This document shows, in pieces, positions 43,806 through 52,017 of a DNA stretch of 64,000 nucleotides. The stretch comes from Lacticaseibacillus mingshuiensis (lineage in GTDB: Bacteria; Bacillota; Bacilli; Lactobacillales; Lactobacillaceae). The translations under genes were made by a program, and so were the position numbers. Position 1 is the first letter of the stretch. Each line of letters opens with the position of its first letter. Below the pieces are notes generated by a model. That model did not search any database. It was not told where the DNA came from and saw nothing but the letters and a program-made list of their open reading frames with translations. The stretch spans positions 62,001-126,000 of the forward strand of contig NZ_BOLS01000004.1 in NCBI RefSeq assembly GCF_016861785.1, given 5' to 3'.

Positions 43806-45788
43806 ATGAAACAGATCACGGCAGGCATTGTGGCGCACGTTGATGCAGGCAAGACTACGCTGTCTGAAGCCCTACTGTACCGCGCCGGCGCGTTGCGGCA
43901 GCTCGGCCGGGTCGATAACGGTGACGCTTTTTTGGATACCGAGGCGCTGGAGAAAAAGCGCGGCATCACCATTTTTTCCCACCAGGCCAGCCTCCAGTAC
44001 GATGACCTGAACTTGACGCTGCTGGACACTCCGGGTCACTTGGATTTTGCCAGTGCGACAGAACAAGTCCTGCCGGTGCTGGACGTGGCGATTCTGGTCG
44101 TGTCCGGGCCGGCCGGCGTGCAGGGGTACACCCGCACATTGTGGCGCTTGCTGGCGCGGTACCAGGTGCCTGTCTTTATTTTCGTCAACAAGATGGACGC
44201 CGTGGGCGCGGACCGCGACACGGTCTTGGCGCAACTGAAAACACAGCTCGATGATGGCGTCATTGCCTTCGATGCGGACCACGCGTTGGCCGATGCCGCC
44301 TTGGAAGATGTGGCCACCACGGACGAAAACGCGCTGGCCACATATCTTGAGACCGGCACGTTGCCCGATGACAAGGTGCAGGACCTGATCGCTCGGCGCA
44401 AAGTGTTCCCGGTGTATTTCGGTGCGGCGCTGAAACTGACCGGCGTCGATGACTTGATGGCCGGTTTTGCCAAATGGACGCGAGAGGCGACATCAACGCC
44501 TGAATTTGGCGCGAAAGTGTTCAAGATCTCGCATGACGATAAAAATGAACGGCTGACTTGGTTGCGGGTCACAGGCGGGCAACTGCGGCCAAAAGATCTG
44601 GTGCTCGGCGACCAAAAGATCAATCAATTGCGTATCTATGATGGCGCGAAATATACCGTCGCGCCGGTCGTTGAAGCGGGGCAGGTCTGTGCGGCGGTCG
44701 GGCTGGTCGACACCTTTGCCGGCCAGGGCCTTGGCGTGGCCGCAAATGCCCAGGCGCCGTTGCTTCAACCGGTGTTGACCTACAAGCTCGACCCCATGCA
44801 GGAGGACCTGCATGCTTGCCTCGCCGCGCTTCAGACGTTGGCCGATGAGGATCCGCAGCTTCATGTCACCTGGTCCAGCCACTTGCAGGAGCTTCGCGTG
44901 CAGATCATGGGCGCGGTGCAGCTGGAGATCCTGCAACAGATCCTTCGCGACCGGTTCGGCCTGACCATTGGCTTTGATGCCGGCAGTATTTTGTACAAGG
45001 AAACGGTGACCCAGGCGATCGAAGGCGTCGGGCATTTCGAGCCGCTGCGGCATTATGCAGAGGTCCATTTACTCCTGCGGCCGTCGCCGCGGGGGAGCGG
45101 CCTCCAGTTTGATGCGGACGTCTCGCTGGAAGTGCTCGGGAAGAATTTTCAACAACTGGTGCTGGCCAGCCTGCGCGCGAAGGAACAACTCGGCGTGCTA
45201 GTCGGGGCGCCGCTGACGGATATGCGCGTCACGCTGGTCACCGGCCGCTCGCATCTGGAGCACACGGTTGGCGGGGACTTCAAGGAGGCCACTTGGCGGG
45301 CTTTGCGCCAGGGGCTCATGACGCTTCGCGAAAAAGGGGCCTGTCAGCTGCTCGAACCCTGGTACCGATTTTCCCTAGAGGTGGCTCAAAGTCAGCTGGG
45401 GCGTGCGATGACGGATATTCAGCGAATGAGTGGCCGCTTTGAGCCGCCGGTCGACGTTGGCACGGAGATGGCGCTGCTGACGGGCGTGGCGCCGGTGTCG
45501 GAGATGCAAAATTATGCGCAGGAAGTCAGCGCGTATACGCATGGCAAGGGGCAACTCGAGGTGTTGGTCGATGGCTACCGGCCGTGTCACAATGCAGAAG
45601 CGGTGATCGCGGCTCGCGGGTACGACCCGGTCGGCGATCTGGAAAATACGCCCGGCTCTGTTTTTTGCGCGCATGGGGCGGGGTATCCGGTCCACTGGGA
45701 TGACGTACCGCGCACCCAGCATTTGGCAAATGTTTATGACGACGCGGCGCTGGCCGCAATGACGCAAGGAGATTCTGATGACAAGTAA
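43806..45788 (+). CDS. TetM/TetO-like (EF-G-like) ribosome-associated GTPase
   Basis: 660 residues from ATG 43806 (GAGGAGG upstream), close to Tet(M)-class length. Translational GTPase: G1 AHVDAGKTT, G2 RGITIFS, G3 DTPGH, G4 NKMD, then EF-G-like domains II-V. Ribosomal protection proteins remove tetracycline from the ribosome. Many lactobacilli carry diverged chromosomal relatives without proven resistance, and this one is diverged and set in ordinary chromosome, so resistance should not be assumed. It overlaps the following acidic-protein gene by 11 bp, an unusual partner for a tet gene that suggests a different or broader role in translation. Confidence 0.88.
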   Translation: MKQITAGIVAHVDAGKTTLSEALLYRAGALRQLGRVDNGDAFLDTEALEKKRGITIFSHQASLQYDDLNLTLLDTPGHLDFASATEQVLPVLDVAILVVSGPAGVQGYTRTLWRLLARYQVPVFIFVNKMDAVGADRDTVLAQLKTQLDDGVIAFDADHALADAALEDVATTDENALATYLETGTLPDDKVQDLIARRKVFPVYFGAALKLTGVDDLMAGFAKWTREATSTPEFGAKVFKISHDDKNERLTWLRVTGGQLRPKDLVLGDQKINQLRIYDGAKYTVAPVVEAGQVCAAVGLVDTFAGQGLGVAANAQAPLLQPVLTYKLDPMQEDLHACLAALQTLADEDPQLHVTWSSHLQELRVQIMGAVQLEILQQILRDRFGLTIGFDAGSILYKETVTQAIEGVGHFEPLRHYAEVHLLLRPSPRGSGLQFDADVSLEVLGKNFQQLVLASLRAKEQLGVLVGAPLTDMRVTLVTGRSHLEHTVGGDFKEATWRALRQGLMTLREKGACQLLEPWYRFSLEVAQSQLGRAMTDIQRMSGRFEPPVDVGTEMALLTGVAPVSEMQNYAQEVSAYTHGKGQLEVLVDGYRPCHNAEAVIAARGYDPVGDLENTPGSVFCAHGAGYPVHWDDVPRTQHLANVYDDAALAAMTQGDSDDK

Positions 45789-47364
45789 AAATGAAGTGAC
45801 CCCATTGCTCGATGCGTTTATGGACTCGCCTGAAATTGAGGAGATCATTGCGTTTCCGACTGAAGTGATCCGCAAAGTTGCGGAGGGGCTTGGCGATGTG
45901 ATGGAAAAGGCGTATCACAAACCGATGCAGCAATGGAATGCAGATAGGATCAAGGGCGCTCTCGCGGCAATTATGCCGTCCGATAATGCGACACCAGACG
46001 AAGAGGAAGTTTTTGAGACGCACTATTCGATCTGGCGGGCCCTGCTGGTCCACTTGGCATATGAAGGCAAAATTCCGCTGACGCCCAAGACGCTCCAGCC
46101 GGTGCTTGATGAATACGAGTGGGTGAACGGCCTTAGTGACGATGATGATGCGTATGATGATGACGACGATCCGATGTGGGATATGGACATCAACGAGGAT
46201 CCCTCACTGCCAGAATGGCGCGAGTCGGTGTATGACGATATTCAAGGCTATGTGGACGACTGGCTCCACGCGTTTTTCATCAGTCCCGCGTGGCGCAACC
46301 ACCCGAAAAATGGGCCGGAGCTGGAACAGGACTTTCTTGAGGACATGATTCACGAAATGGTGGATGAAGGGTACAACGAGTACCGCAAAACCCCGAAGTC
46401 CTGGTCGAAAGCCGTGCTGCAAAAGATCTACATTCGGCTGGGCAGCACGCTGAACATGAGCCCCGGGGAATGGGTCTTTGCGGTGCAGGACACCAAGGCC
46501 TTTTTCACATTCCTGAAGCAGAAGAACTTGTTGCCGGCCAAGCGCGCAACGGATTATCTGCGGTATCTTGAGGAAGCCTCTTCGGCGCTGTTTGATGCGA
46601 CGGAGGCGGGGCCCGAGACGCCGGCCGACAATGATGCGGTCAATCAGGCCGTGATGCAGCGCCTGGCGGCCAAGGGGGTCGACATTTCTGATGAAGGTGC
46701 GATCAGAATGGCGCTACAGGAAATGATCAAGAGTGGGGAATTAAATGAGCTGCTGGAATCGATGCCGGTTGATCAGGAATCGGATGCGGATGATGACGGT
46801 GGTGACGCCGCATTGTTGGCATCACTGGATGATCCGGCGCAGCGCGATCACCTTCTTGATCAGGCGGACCCGGACACCAAGCACACGTATTTGACCACGC
46901 CGCATACCCCAGTGCTGGCCGGCCGGAAGTGGCAGAAAAAAACGGCGACTGAGGTGCATCGGTTTGCAATCGAAACAGGCATTCGGTTGTGGATGGCGGG
47001 CAGTCAGTACACGTTGCCAAATGGCTGGCTCGGCGGGGATGTCATCGGGACTGTCGTGAACATGATGGATATGCAATATGCCAACTTTTTGCTGCAGCCA
47101 AAAGAATGGACGGCAGATCCGATCTATCAGATGGGTCGGCTTATGGGTCAGCTGGATCCATCTGAAGGGGCACAGGATATTTTGACTGTTATCTCCGCGA
47201 TGTTGGCGTTTTTGACGGCGCGCGGCGTCTTGAGTCAGACGACTGGCGCGGCGCTGACTGGGGCCTTACGTGACGGCTTTAGTGGTAAGGAATTCGCGGC
47301 ACCGGCCACCAAGCCGGGCAAAGTGATCTCCTTTGCGGATGCGAAGAAGAAAAAGAAGAAGTAG
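45778..47364 (+). CDS. Acidic protein of unknown function coupled to the TetM-like GTPase
   Basis: 528 residues. AAGGAG precedes ATG 45778, which lies inside the end of the upstream gene, so translation is coupled. Mostly helical and acidic, with an Asp-rich stretch (DDDDAYDDDDD, about residue 120) and a second at about 335-345. The C-terminal third looks like a compact helical domain (WTADPIYQMGRLMGQLDP...). It ends GKVISFADAKKKKKK, a short acidic-to-polylysine switch. No membrane segment, no catalytic motif. I do not recognise the family. A chaperone-like, SEC-C-like or ribosome-binding partner of the GTPase is a guess from context only. Confidence 0.8.
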   Translation: MTSKNEVTPLLDAFMDSPEIEEIIAFPTEVIRKVAEGLGDVMEKAYHKPMQQWNADRIKGALAAIMPSDNATPDEEEVFETHYSIWRALLVHLAYEGKIPLTPKTLQPVLDEYEWVNGLSDDDDAYDDDDDPMWDMDINEDPSLPEWRESVYDDIQGYVDDWLHAFFISPAWRNHPKNGPELEQDFLEDMIHEMVDEGYNEYRKTPKSWSKAVLQKIYIRLGSTLNMSPGEWVFAVQDTKAFFTFLKQKNLLPAKRATDYLRYLEEASSALFDATEAGPETPADNDAVNQAVMQRLAAKGVDISDEGAIRMALQEMIKSGELNELLESMPVDQESDADDDGGDAALLASLDDPAQRDHLLDQADPDTKHTYLTTPHTPVLAGRKWQKKTATEVHRFAIETGIRLWMAGSQYTLPNGWLGGDVIGTVVNMMDMQYANFLLQPKEWTADPIYQMGRLMGQLDPSEGAQDILTVISAMLAFLTARGVLSQTTGAALTGALRDGFSGKEFAAPATKPGKVISFADAKKKKKK

Positions 47365-47375
47365 TTGGTATGCGG

Positions 47376-47406
47376 CGGCGTGGCCCTAGGGCGGCGCCGT
47401 TTTTTT
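47376..47406 (+). terminator. Intrinsic terminator
   Basis: CGGCG..GCCC / GGGC..CGCCG stem followed by TTTTTTT, 12 bp after the stop of the acidic protein gene. Confidence 0.85.
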
Positions 47407-47485
47407 GAGAGAAGGAGGCGAAACGTGGTGGCCGGCGCTTAGCGGATCGGCGATCACCGTCCGCCGTCCGCCCACTCTGGCCAAT

Positions 47486-47514
47486 TTGAGGGCTTGCACG
47501 CAAAAGCGTATGAT
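47486..47514 (+). promoter_or_regulatory. Promoter of pepI
   Basis: -35 TTGAGG (47486-47491), 17-bp spacer, -10 TATGAT (47509-47514), 31 bp ahead of the start codon. Confidence 0.55.
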
Positions 47515-47544
47515 GGCGGTAATTAGAATGAAGAGGGCCAGACT

Positions 47545-48423
47545 ATGAAAATTGAAGAAGGCTATATGCCATTTCGCGGTTACAAAACATATTATCGAAT
47601 CGTCGGTGAGCGCACCCCAGGCAAGGCACCACTTTTGCTGATTCACGGTGGGCCTGGGTCGTCGCACAACTATTTTGAGCTACTCGACGATTACGCCGAG
47701 ACCGGCCGCCAGCTGATCATGTATGACCAAGTCGGCTGCGGGAAGTCCAGCCTGCCCGAAGATGAGTCCGTTTACGTTCGCGAGACCTGGCGCGCAGAGC
47801 TGGTTGCGCTGCGCGAGTATCTGCATCTGGACGAGGTTCACATGCTCGGTCAAAGCTGGGGCGGGATGCTTGAAATGTATTACCTCACCACGCTGGATCC
47901 AAAGGGCATCAAGTCTGTGATGATCGATGGCTCGCCGTCGTCCATCAAGCTCTGGATCGCGGAACAGCATCGCCTGATTCAATACCTCTCTTATGAAGAC
48001 CGCGAGGCGATTGCAGAAGCTGAACGCACAGGTGATTTTTCCGGGCCAAAGTACTTGGCGGCCAACGACCGCTACATGGAGCGCTATTGCTGGGATGACC
48101 CGACGCCTGATTCGCCGGAGCCGCTGCGCCGCCCGACAAACGGCAAGCGCGCCAGCCTGATCGCCGAGGGCCCAAATGAGTTCACGGAAAATGGGACGAT
48201 CTCCGATTTTGAAGTGACCGATGACCTGCACAAGATCCACGTGCCGGTGCTGGTGACCAACGGGACAGACGATCTGTGCACGCCGCTGATCGCAAAGACG
48301 GTCTATGATCACATTCCCGGCGCCAAGTGGCATCTCTTCGCGAATTCCCGCCACCTTGCACTGCTGGACCAGCACGACGAGTTCATCTCGGTGCTGGATC
48401 AATGGCTGAACGCAAACGACTAA
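47545..48423 (+). CDS. pepI: Proline iminopeptidase
   Basis: 292 residues; the lactobacillar PepI family is about 294-305. Releases N-terminal proline from peptides, a step in casein-peptide use. Alpha/beta hydrolase with oxyanion HGGPGSSHNY, nucleophile elbow GQSWGGML (catalytic Ser), acid in the TNGTDDLCTP loop and His in ANSRHLALL. Preceded by a sigma-A promoter and followed by a terminator, so monocistronic. It acts in the cytoplasm; no signal peptide. Confidence 0.92.
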   Translation: MKIEEGYMPFRGYKTYYRIVGERTPGKAPLLLIHGGPGSSHNYFELLDDYAETGRQLIMYDQVGCGKSSLPEDESVYVRETWRAELVALREYLHLDEVHMLGQSWGGMLEMYYLTTLDPKGIKSVMIDGSPSSIKLWIAEQHRLIQYLSYEDREAIAEAERTGDFSGPKYLAANDRYMERYCWDDPTPDSPEPLRRPTNGKRASLIAEGPNEFTENGTISDFEVTDDLHKIHVPVLVTNGTDDLCTPLIAKTVYDHIPGAKWHLFANSRHLALLDQHDEFISVLDQWLNAND

Positions 48424-48430
48424 ACTGAGT

Positions 48431-48465
48431 GGACCCGCCTGCGGAAAAGGCAGACGGGCCTTTTT
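48431..48465 (+). terminator. Intrinsic terminator after pepI
   Basis: GGACCCGCCTGC / GGCAGACGGGCC with a GAAAA-type loop, then TTTTT. Confidence 0.85.
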
Positions 48466-48472
48466 ATATTAT

Positions 48473-48550
48473 TTAGTTAGTGTGTGTTGACAAAGACTAA
48501 CTAAGTGATTGTTCTGTTCATTGTAGTTAGGAAGAGTGAAGACTAACTAA
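48473..48550. promoter_or_regulatory. Two TTAGTTAG/CTAACTAA operators over the marR-type promoter
   Basis: Palindrome 1: TTAGTTAG (48473-48480) and CTAACTAA (48497-48504), which straddle the -35 box TTGACA (48487-48492). Palindrome 2: TAGTTAG (48524-48530) and CTAACTAA (48543-48550), between the promoter and the ribosome binding site. MarR-family repressors commonly bind such repeats at their own promoters, so autorepression is likely. Confidence 0.75.
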
Positions 48551-48571
48551 CAACACGCGAGGTGAACGATG

Positions 48572-49279
48572 ATGAGTGAAAAAGAAGAGACGTTACTGAA
48601 GCAATTCAGTCAGTTGTTTGATCACGGTCAGTTGATGTACCTGTTGATGCAAAGCCGCCGACGCCAAGGCGATTGGCGGGAAAATATGCGCGGTCCGCAG
48701 CGCTTGCTTCGGCTGATGAAGGACAAGCCCGAATGGACCAATGCCGAGATCAGCGAGGCGCTGGACATCAAGCCAAGCTCCGTGTCTGCGCTGGTCAGCC
48801 GGCTGGAAGAGGCGGAATTGGTCGAGCGCCACGCGTCCGCCCAAGACGGTCGGGTGATGTTGATCAGCCTGACGGAAAAGGGCAAGAACGTGATCGCTGA
48901 CGCGGAAAATAGTCACGAGACAGAGGCCACCAAAGTCTTTGCCGCCTTGACCGAGGAAGAACAGACCGAGCTGTCTGCGCTGATGGCAAAACTGCTCAAG
49001 AATCTGGATGACCAGGACACCGTCAACGAGGCCACTGGCTGGGAGCCACCATTTGGCTCCCGCGGCTTTGGCGGGCGGGGTCCGTGGAATGGTGGACGCC
49101 CCGGCCCATGGAACGGCGGGCGTCCGGGCCAAGGCACCTGGAACGGCCGGCCGGCGCAAGGCTCGTGGCATGGGCGCGGCGGACAGGGCTTTGGCCCCGG
49201 CGCTTGGCAACAGGGCCGCGGTCCGCAAGACTTTGGTGGCCGCGGGCAGGATGATTCTGACGACAAGCCGCGCGCCTAA
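48572..49279 (+). CDS. MarR-family regulator with a Gly/Arg/Trp/Pro-rich tail
   Basis: 235 residues; ordinary MarR proteins have about 140-160. Residues 1-155 are a complete winged-helix MarR domain (LDIKPSSVSALVSRLEEAELVERHASAQDGRVMLISLTEKGK). From about 160 the protein becomes low-complexity, with repeated RGPWNGGRPG / GTWNGRPAQG-type units, rich in Gly, Arg, Trp and Gln, ending DDSDDKPRA. Tails like this are disordered and often bind RNA or drive condensation; that is inference. ATG 48569 directly precedes and is an equally possible start. Own promoter with twin operators. The next gene on this strand is over 1.5 kb away, so its target is not obvious. Confidence 0.85.
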   Translation: MSEKEETLLKQFSQLFDHGQLMYLLMQSRRRQGDWRENMRGPQRLLRLMKDKPEWTNAEISEALDIKPSSVSALVSRLEEAELVERHASAQDGRVMLISLTEKGKNVIADAENSHETEATKVFAALTEEEQTELSALMAKLLKNLDDQDTVNEATGWEPPFGSRGFGGRGPWNGGRPGPWNGGRPGQGTWNGRPAQGSWHGRGGQGFGPGAWQQGRGPQDFGGRGQDDSDDKPRA

Positions 49280-49376
49280 ATGAGCCGAAACAAGGCGTCC
49301 GACTGACTGGAACGGATGCGGTCCGCGCAGGTGATGTGCCTCGAGACGATTTCGCATTTTCGCGGAGGGTTTCTGC

Positions 49377-49406
49377 TTGAAAAGAAACCGCTTCCATGCT
49401 ATACTC
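49377..49406 (+). promoter_or_regulatory. Sigma-A promoter of an orphan RNA
   Basis: -35 TTGAAA (49377-49382), 18-bp spacer, -10 TATACT (49401-49406). No coding sequence follows on this strand before the terminator at 49545-49579. Confidence 0.65.
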
Positions 49407-49411
49407 ATTCT

Positions 49412-49579
49412 TGTAATAAGGAATGAGCGATGTCCGTGGGAATGCAGGTTCATCGCCTGCCACCGCTATAACAGTTTATGAACGCCGTCCGAAGCCACCC
49501 ATTATAAGGAAAAAAGTTCGCGAGCTTCTTAAACTGTTTCCTTGCAGCCGCTACCAGAAATGGTGGGGGCTGTTTTTTT
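49412..49579 (+). ncRNA. Orphan structured small RNA, about 165 nt
   Basis: Promoter and terminator bracket a non-coding segment with nested complementarity. AAGGAA (about 49419) pairs with TTCCTT (about 49538). GTGG..GCAGG pairs with CCTGC..CCAC around 49437-49465. AACAGTTTA (about 49470) pairs with TAAACTGTT (about 49530). The terminator hairpin is CAGCC..ACCA-GAAA-TGGT..GGCTG followed by TTTTTTT. A separate CTCATTC/GAATGAG repeat overlaps the promoter and start. It is followed by no gene on its strand, so it is not a leader. It does not match 6S, SRP, RNase P or tmRNA signatures that I can recall. Confidence 0.6.
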
Positions 49580-49637
49580 GCCACAGAAAAAGGCCCGCGA
49601 TGTGGCGGGCCTTACATATAGTCAGGTTTTGGGCCCA

Positions 49638-49904
49638 CCATCCCGCGGGCCTGCACACCCTGTAGTTGGGTTCCGGTCCGCATGGTCGAGGTATCTAGTT
49701 GTCTTGTGCACTCGATGGCCAAGAACGCCATCAAGCACCCAAGCCAAACTAGCTACTCGACCATCCCGCGGGCCTGCACACCCTGTAGTTGGGTTCCGGT
49801 CCGCATGGCGGGGACATCTAACTGTCTCGTGCACTCGAGGCGAAGTGCGCCTCAAGCACCCGAGCCAAGTTAGCTGCCCCGCCATCCCGCGGGCCTGCAC
49901 ACCC
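49638..49904. repeat. Dispersed hairpin repeat, tandem copies 2 and 3
   Basis: Three direct repeats beginning CCATCCCGCGGGCCTGCA at 49638, 49761 and 49882 separate two hairpins. Hairpin 2 (49684-49762): GGTCGAG/CTCGACC, CTAGTT/AACTAG, apical GATGGC/GCCATC. Hairpin 3 (49807-49883): GGCGGGG/CCCCGCC, CTAACT/AGTTAG, apical GAGGCG/CGCCTC. All three helices changed between copies with pairing kept. The array lies between the orphan RNA and the stop of the minus-strand CmpB-like gene. Relative to copies 1 and 4 it is in inverse orientation. Confidence 0.9.
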
Positions 49905-50717
49905 TTACTTTGTCTTTGCTTCTTTTCGCCGGCGTTTCATGACATCGGCCAAGGCTGAGATCTCATTGGCTGAGGCTTTGCTGTCGTTGAGTTGCAGATA
50001 TGGGAAACTCTTCAACAAACGGCGCTGGACTGCGTTGAGTTGCGGCAATTTATTTTCCGTATCACCGTGTTTGCGGTAGTCTTCCAGCCAGCCTCGATCC
50101 GCCGCGAGCTTGTCGGCTGCCTCGGTCGCCCGGGTGCGCAGCTCTGTTTTCTTCGCGTCGATCGACTCGCCGATGCGCTTGGTCGCCGCGCCGAAGGACA
50201 ACATGTTGGCCAAGGTGAAGCCGAGGTCGAACATCATTAAGGCGATGAATACGATTGCGGCGAAAATGCCGTAAGCGGTGTCCAGGCGGGTGACGACGCT
50301 GGCGACCAGCGGATGGACGAATTTCACGATCGCGACGACGCCGAGGCCCCAAAAGGCGGAGATCGGCAGGGCGACGCGGCCGTTCAGGTTCAGGGGCACG
50401 TTGCTGTAATCCCACCAGCGGGCGTGGAAGAGTTTTTCCATCAGCCAGCTCGTGATGTATTCGATCACCGTGACCACCAGCGCGGACAGGAGATAGAGGA
50501 CCACCAGATTATTTTGAAAAGGCGCGATTGCCGCAAGTACGGCGGTCATGGCAAAGCCGTAAACGGGGATGACCGGGCCGGTGAGAAAGCCGGAATTGAC
50601 CCACTGGTGCTTTTTCACGCTGACATAGCCGCTTTCCCACAGCCAGCCGACAAAGGCATAGGCAAAAAAGTAAAGGACCCAATTCGTAAACGCCTGCTCA
50701 ACCGCGATCTGATTCAT
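49905..50717 (-). CDS. Putative ABC transporter permease-like membrane protein (CmpB family)
   Basis: 270 residues from ATG 50717 behind GGAGG. Six or so membrane segments (FFAYAFVGWLWESGYV, GFLTGPVIPVYGFAM, VVTVIEYITSWLMEKLF, FDLGFTLANML) match the ABC_trans_CmpB family of Firmicutes. The Glu/Trp-rich motif GWLWES and YGFG-like turn are typical. The family name is historical; no transport activity is proven and no ATPase is adjacent. The C-terminal 90 residues are a basic cytoplasmic helix region ending MKRRRKEAKTK. The hairpin repeat array starts right at its stop codon. Confidence 0.82.
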   Translation of the reverse strand: MNQIAVEQAFTNWVLYFFAYAFVGWLWESGYVSVKKHQWVNSGFLTGPVIPVYGFAMTAVLAAIAPFQNNLVVLYLLSALVVTVIEYITSWLMEKLFHARWWDYSNVPLNLNGRVALPISAFWGLGVVAIVKFVHPLVASVVTRLDTAYGIFAAIVFIALMMFDLGFTLANMLSFGAATKRIGESIDAKKTELRTRATEAADKLAADRGWLEDYRKHGDTENKLPQLNAVQRRLLKSFPYLQLNDSKASANEISALADVMKRRRKEAKTK

Positions 50718-50884
50718 TATAACGCCTCCATTCGTTGCTTTGACTTTAGCACAGGACTTGGCCTGCTGGCTAGCATGCGTTATTATTTGCACGAGAAGCG
50801 CCGCGGCTGGCAGGCGGAATCGCCGCGTTTGGTCGCTTGGCGGAAACGTTATTTGACGGTGGCTTTTGCCAGAGGAGGAAAAAC

Positions 50885-51247
50885 ATGTCGCTCGTTGCAT
50901 TGATCTTGGTTGGCTTATTGGGCATCGAACATTTGGGTATTGCCGGGCTGGAAATGCTGGCAAAACCGGACGTGCAAGCAGGCGCCTTTGGGATGCCACT
51001 GTCGTTTGTCCAAGAACCCAACGCGCAAGTCGCGCTGAAAAATCAGGGCATTTATAATTTCGCGTTGGGCCTCGTCCTGTTATTGACGCTGGTCCTGCTG
51101 CATGGCCAGGCGCAAGTCGTGACGGCGGCGCTGCTGGCCGGCTTCGTGGCCTTGGTCGGGCTGTACGGCGGGGCGACGGTGACGAAGAAGATCTTTCTGC
51201 TTCAGGCGCTGCCGGGCGTCGTGACGCTGATCTTGGTGGTGCTTTAA
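50885..51247 (+). CDS. DUF1304 small membrane protein
   Basis: 120 residues from ATG 50885 behind GAGGAGG. Four hydrophobic segments with the DUF1304 pattern: GIEHLGIAGLEM, NQGIYNFALG, GFVALVGLYGGATVTKKIFLLQALPGVVTL. Function unknown. The next gene (AlkD-like) begins 1 bp after its stop, so they are probably translated from one mRNA. Confidence 0.88.
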   Translation: MSLVALILVGLLGIEHLGIAGLEMLAKPDVQAGAFGMPLSFVQEPNAQVALKNQGIYNFALGLVLLLTLVLLHGQAQVVTAALLAGFVALVGLYGGATVTKKIFLLQALPGVVTLILVVL

Positions 51248-51248
51248 G

Positions 51249-51900
51249 ATGGCGGCGGAGAGCGAGCGCTTTTTCCTGCAAGGCGACCCCACTAATGCGG
51301 CGCCCATGGCCCATTACATGAAGGATCGGTTTCCGTTTCTCGGGGTCAAAACACCTGAACGGAAGCGGCAACTGCGACCGCTGCTTGCCGCCAGCCGGAC
51401 CTGGTCGACCGAGGCGTTGCGGGCCGCTGTCGCAGAGCTGTATGCTCGGCCTGAGCGGGAATATCAGTATGCGGCGATCGACCTGGCCAGCGCCCGCGTG
51501 CAGCAGTGGACGCTGACGGACATGCGCTGGCTGGCCGATTTTGTTTCGGTAAAGGCCTGGTGGGACAGCGTTGACGCCTGGCGGATGGTGTTTGGTCGCT
51601 ACATCGCGCGACATCCCGCGGACAAGGCGGCGATGTTCGACTGGTTTTTCGGCCAGGATGATTTTTGGCTTCGCCGCGTCGGCATCACGCTCCAACTGAT
51701 GGAAAAACAGCAAACGGACACCGCGATGTTGGCGCGTGCGATCTTGGCGGACCGGACCACCCCGGAGTTTTTCATCCAAAAAGCGATTGGGTGGGCGCTG
51801 CGGCAGTACAGCAAGACGGACGCCGCCTGGGTGCGCGCGTTCATGGGGGGACCATGAGCTGATGCCGCTGGCGGTGCGCGAGGGCAGTAAATATCTTTGA
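51249..51900 (+). pseudogene. AlkD-type DNA alkylation repair protein, frameshift near C-terminus
   Basis: HEAT-repeat DNA glycosylase family that removes alkylated bases. Residues 1-200 are intact: FPFLGVKTPERKRQLRPLL, REYQYAAIDL, WWDSVDAWRMVFGRY, and DDFWLRRVGITLQL with conserved Trp/Asp/Arg. The frame ends prematurely at AFMGGP after a run of six G (51845-51850). With five G the frame reads MGDHELMPLAVREGSKYL and stops at 51898-51900, the expected end for AlkD (about 216 residues). The extra G removes only the last 16 residues, so activity may persist. Slippage, polymorphism or sequencing error are all possible. Confidence 0.85.
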
Positions 51901-52017
51901 TTGGAGGCATCGGCGCTCAGGAACAACCGTGTCGCGCCGCCCCGCGAGTCACTTTGATTGACGAATGCGCCGGCCCCGCCGATAATTTGCCCATCACAGA
52001 AAGAGGAGGCGGCCGCG

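Noticed and set aside
43806-45788. Acquired tetracycline resistance gene
   Set aside because: The sequence is a diverged relative in ordinary chromosome with no mobile element, and it is coupled to an unrelated gene. Resistance cannot be claimed.
49430-49480. Cobalamin riboswitch-like string GGGAATGCAGGT...GCCTGCCACCG
   Set aside because: The B12-box GCCACTG is not matched properly, and no gene follows on that strand before the terminator.
49638-49904. CRISPR-like array
   Set aside because: The repeats are about 46 bp with 75-bp intervals that fold into hairpins, there are only three, and no cas genes are present. It is a tandem hairpin repeat.
49905-51926. 673-codon minus-strand open frame
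   Set aside because: Only the part from ATG 50717 has a ribosome binding site and family resemblance. The upstream part lies antisense to the DUF1304 and AlkD genes.
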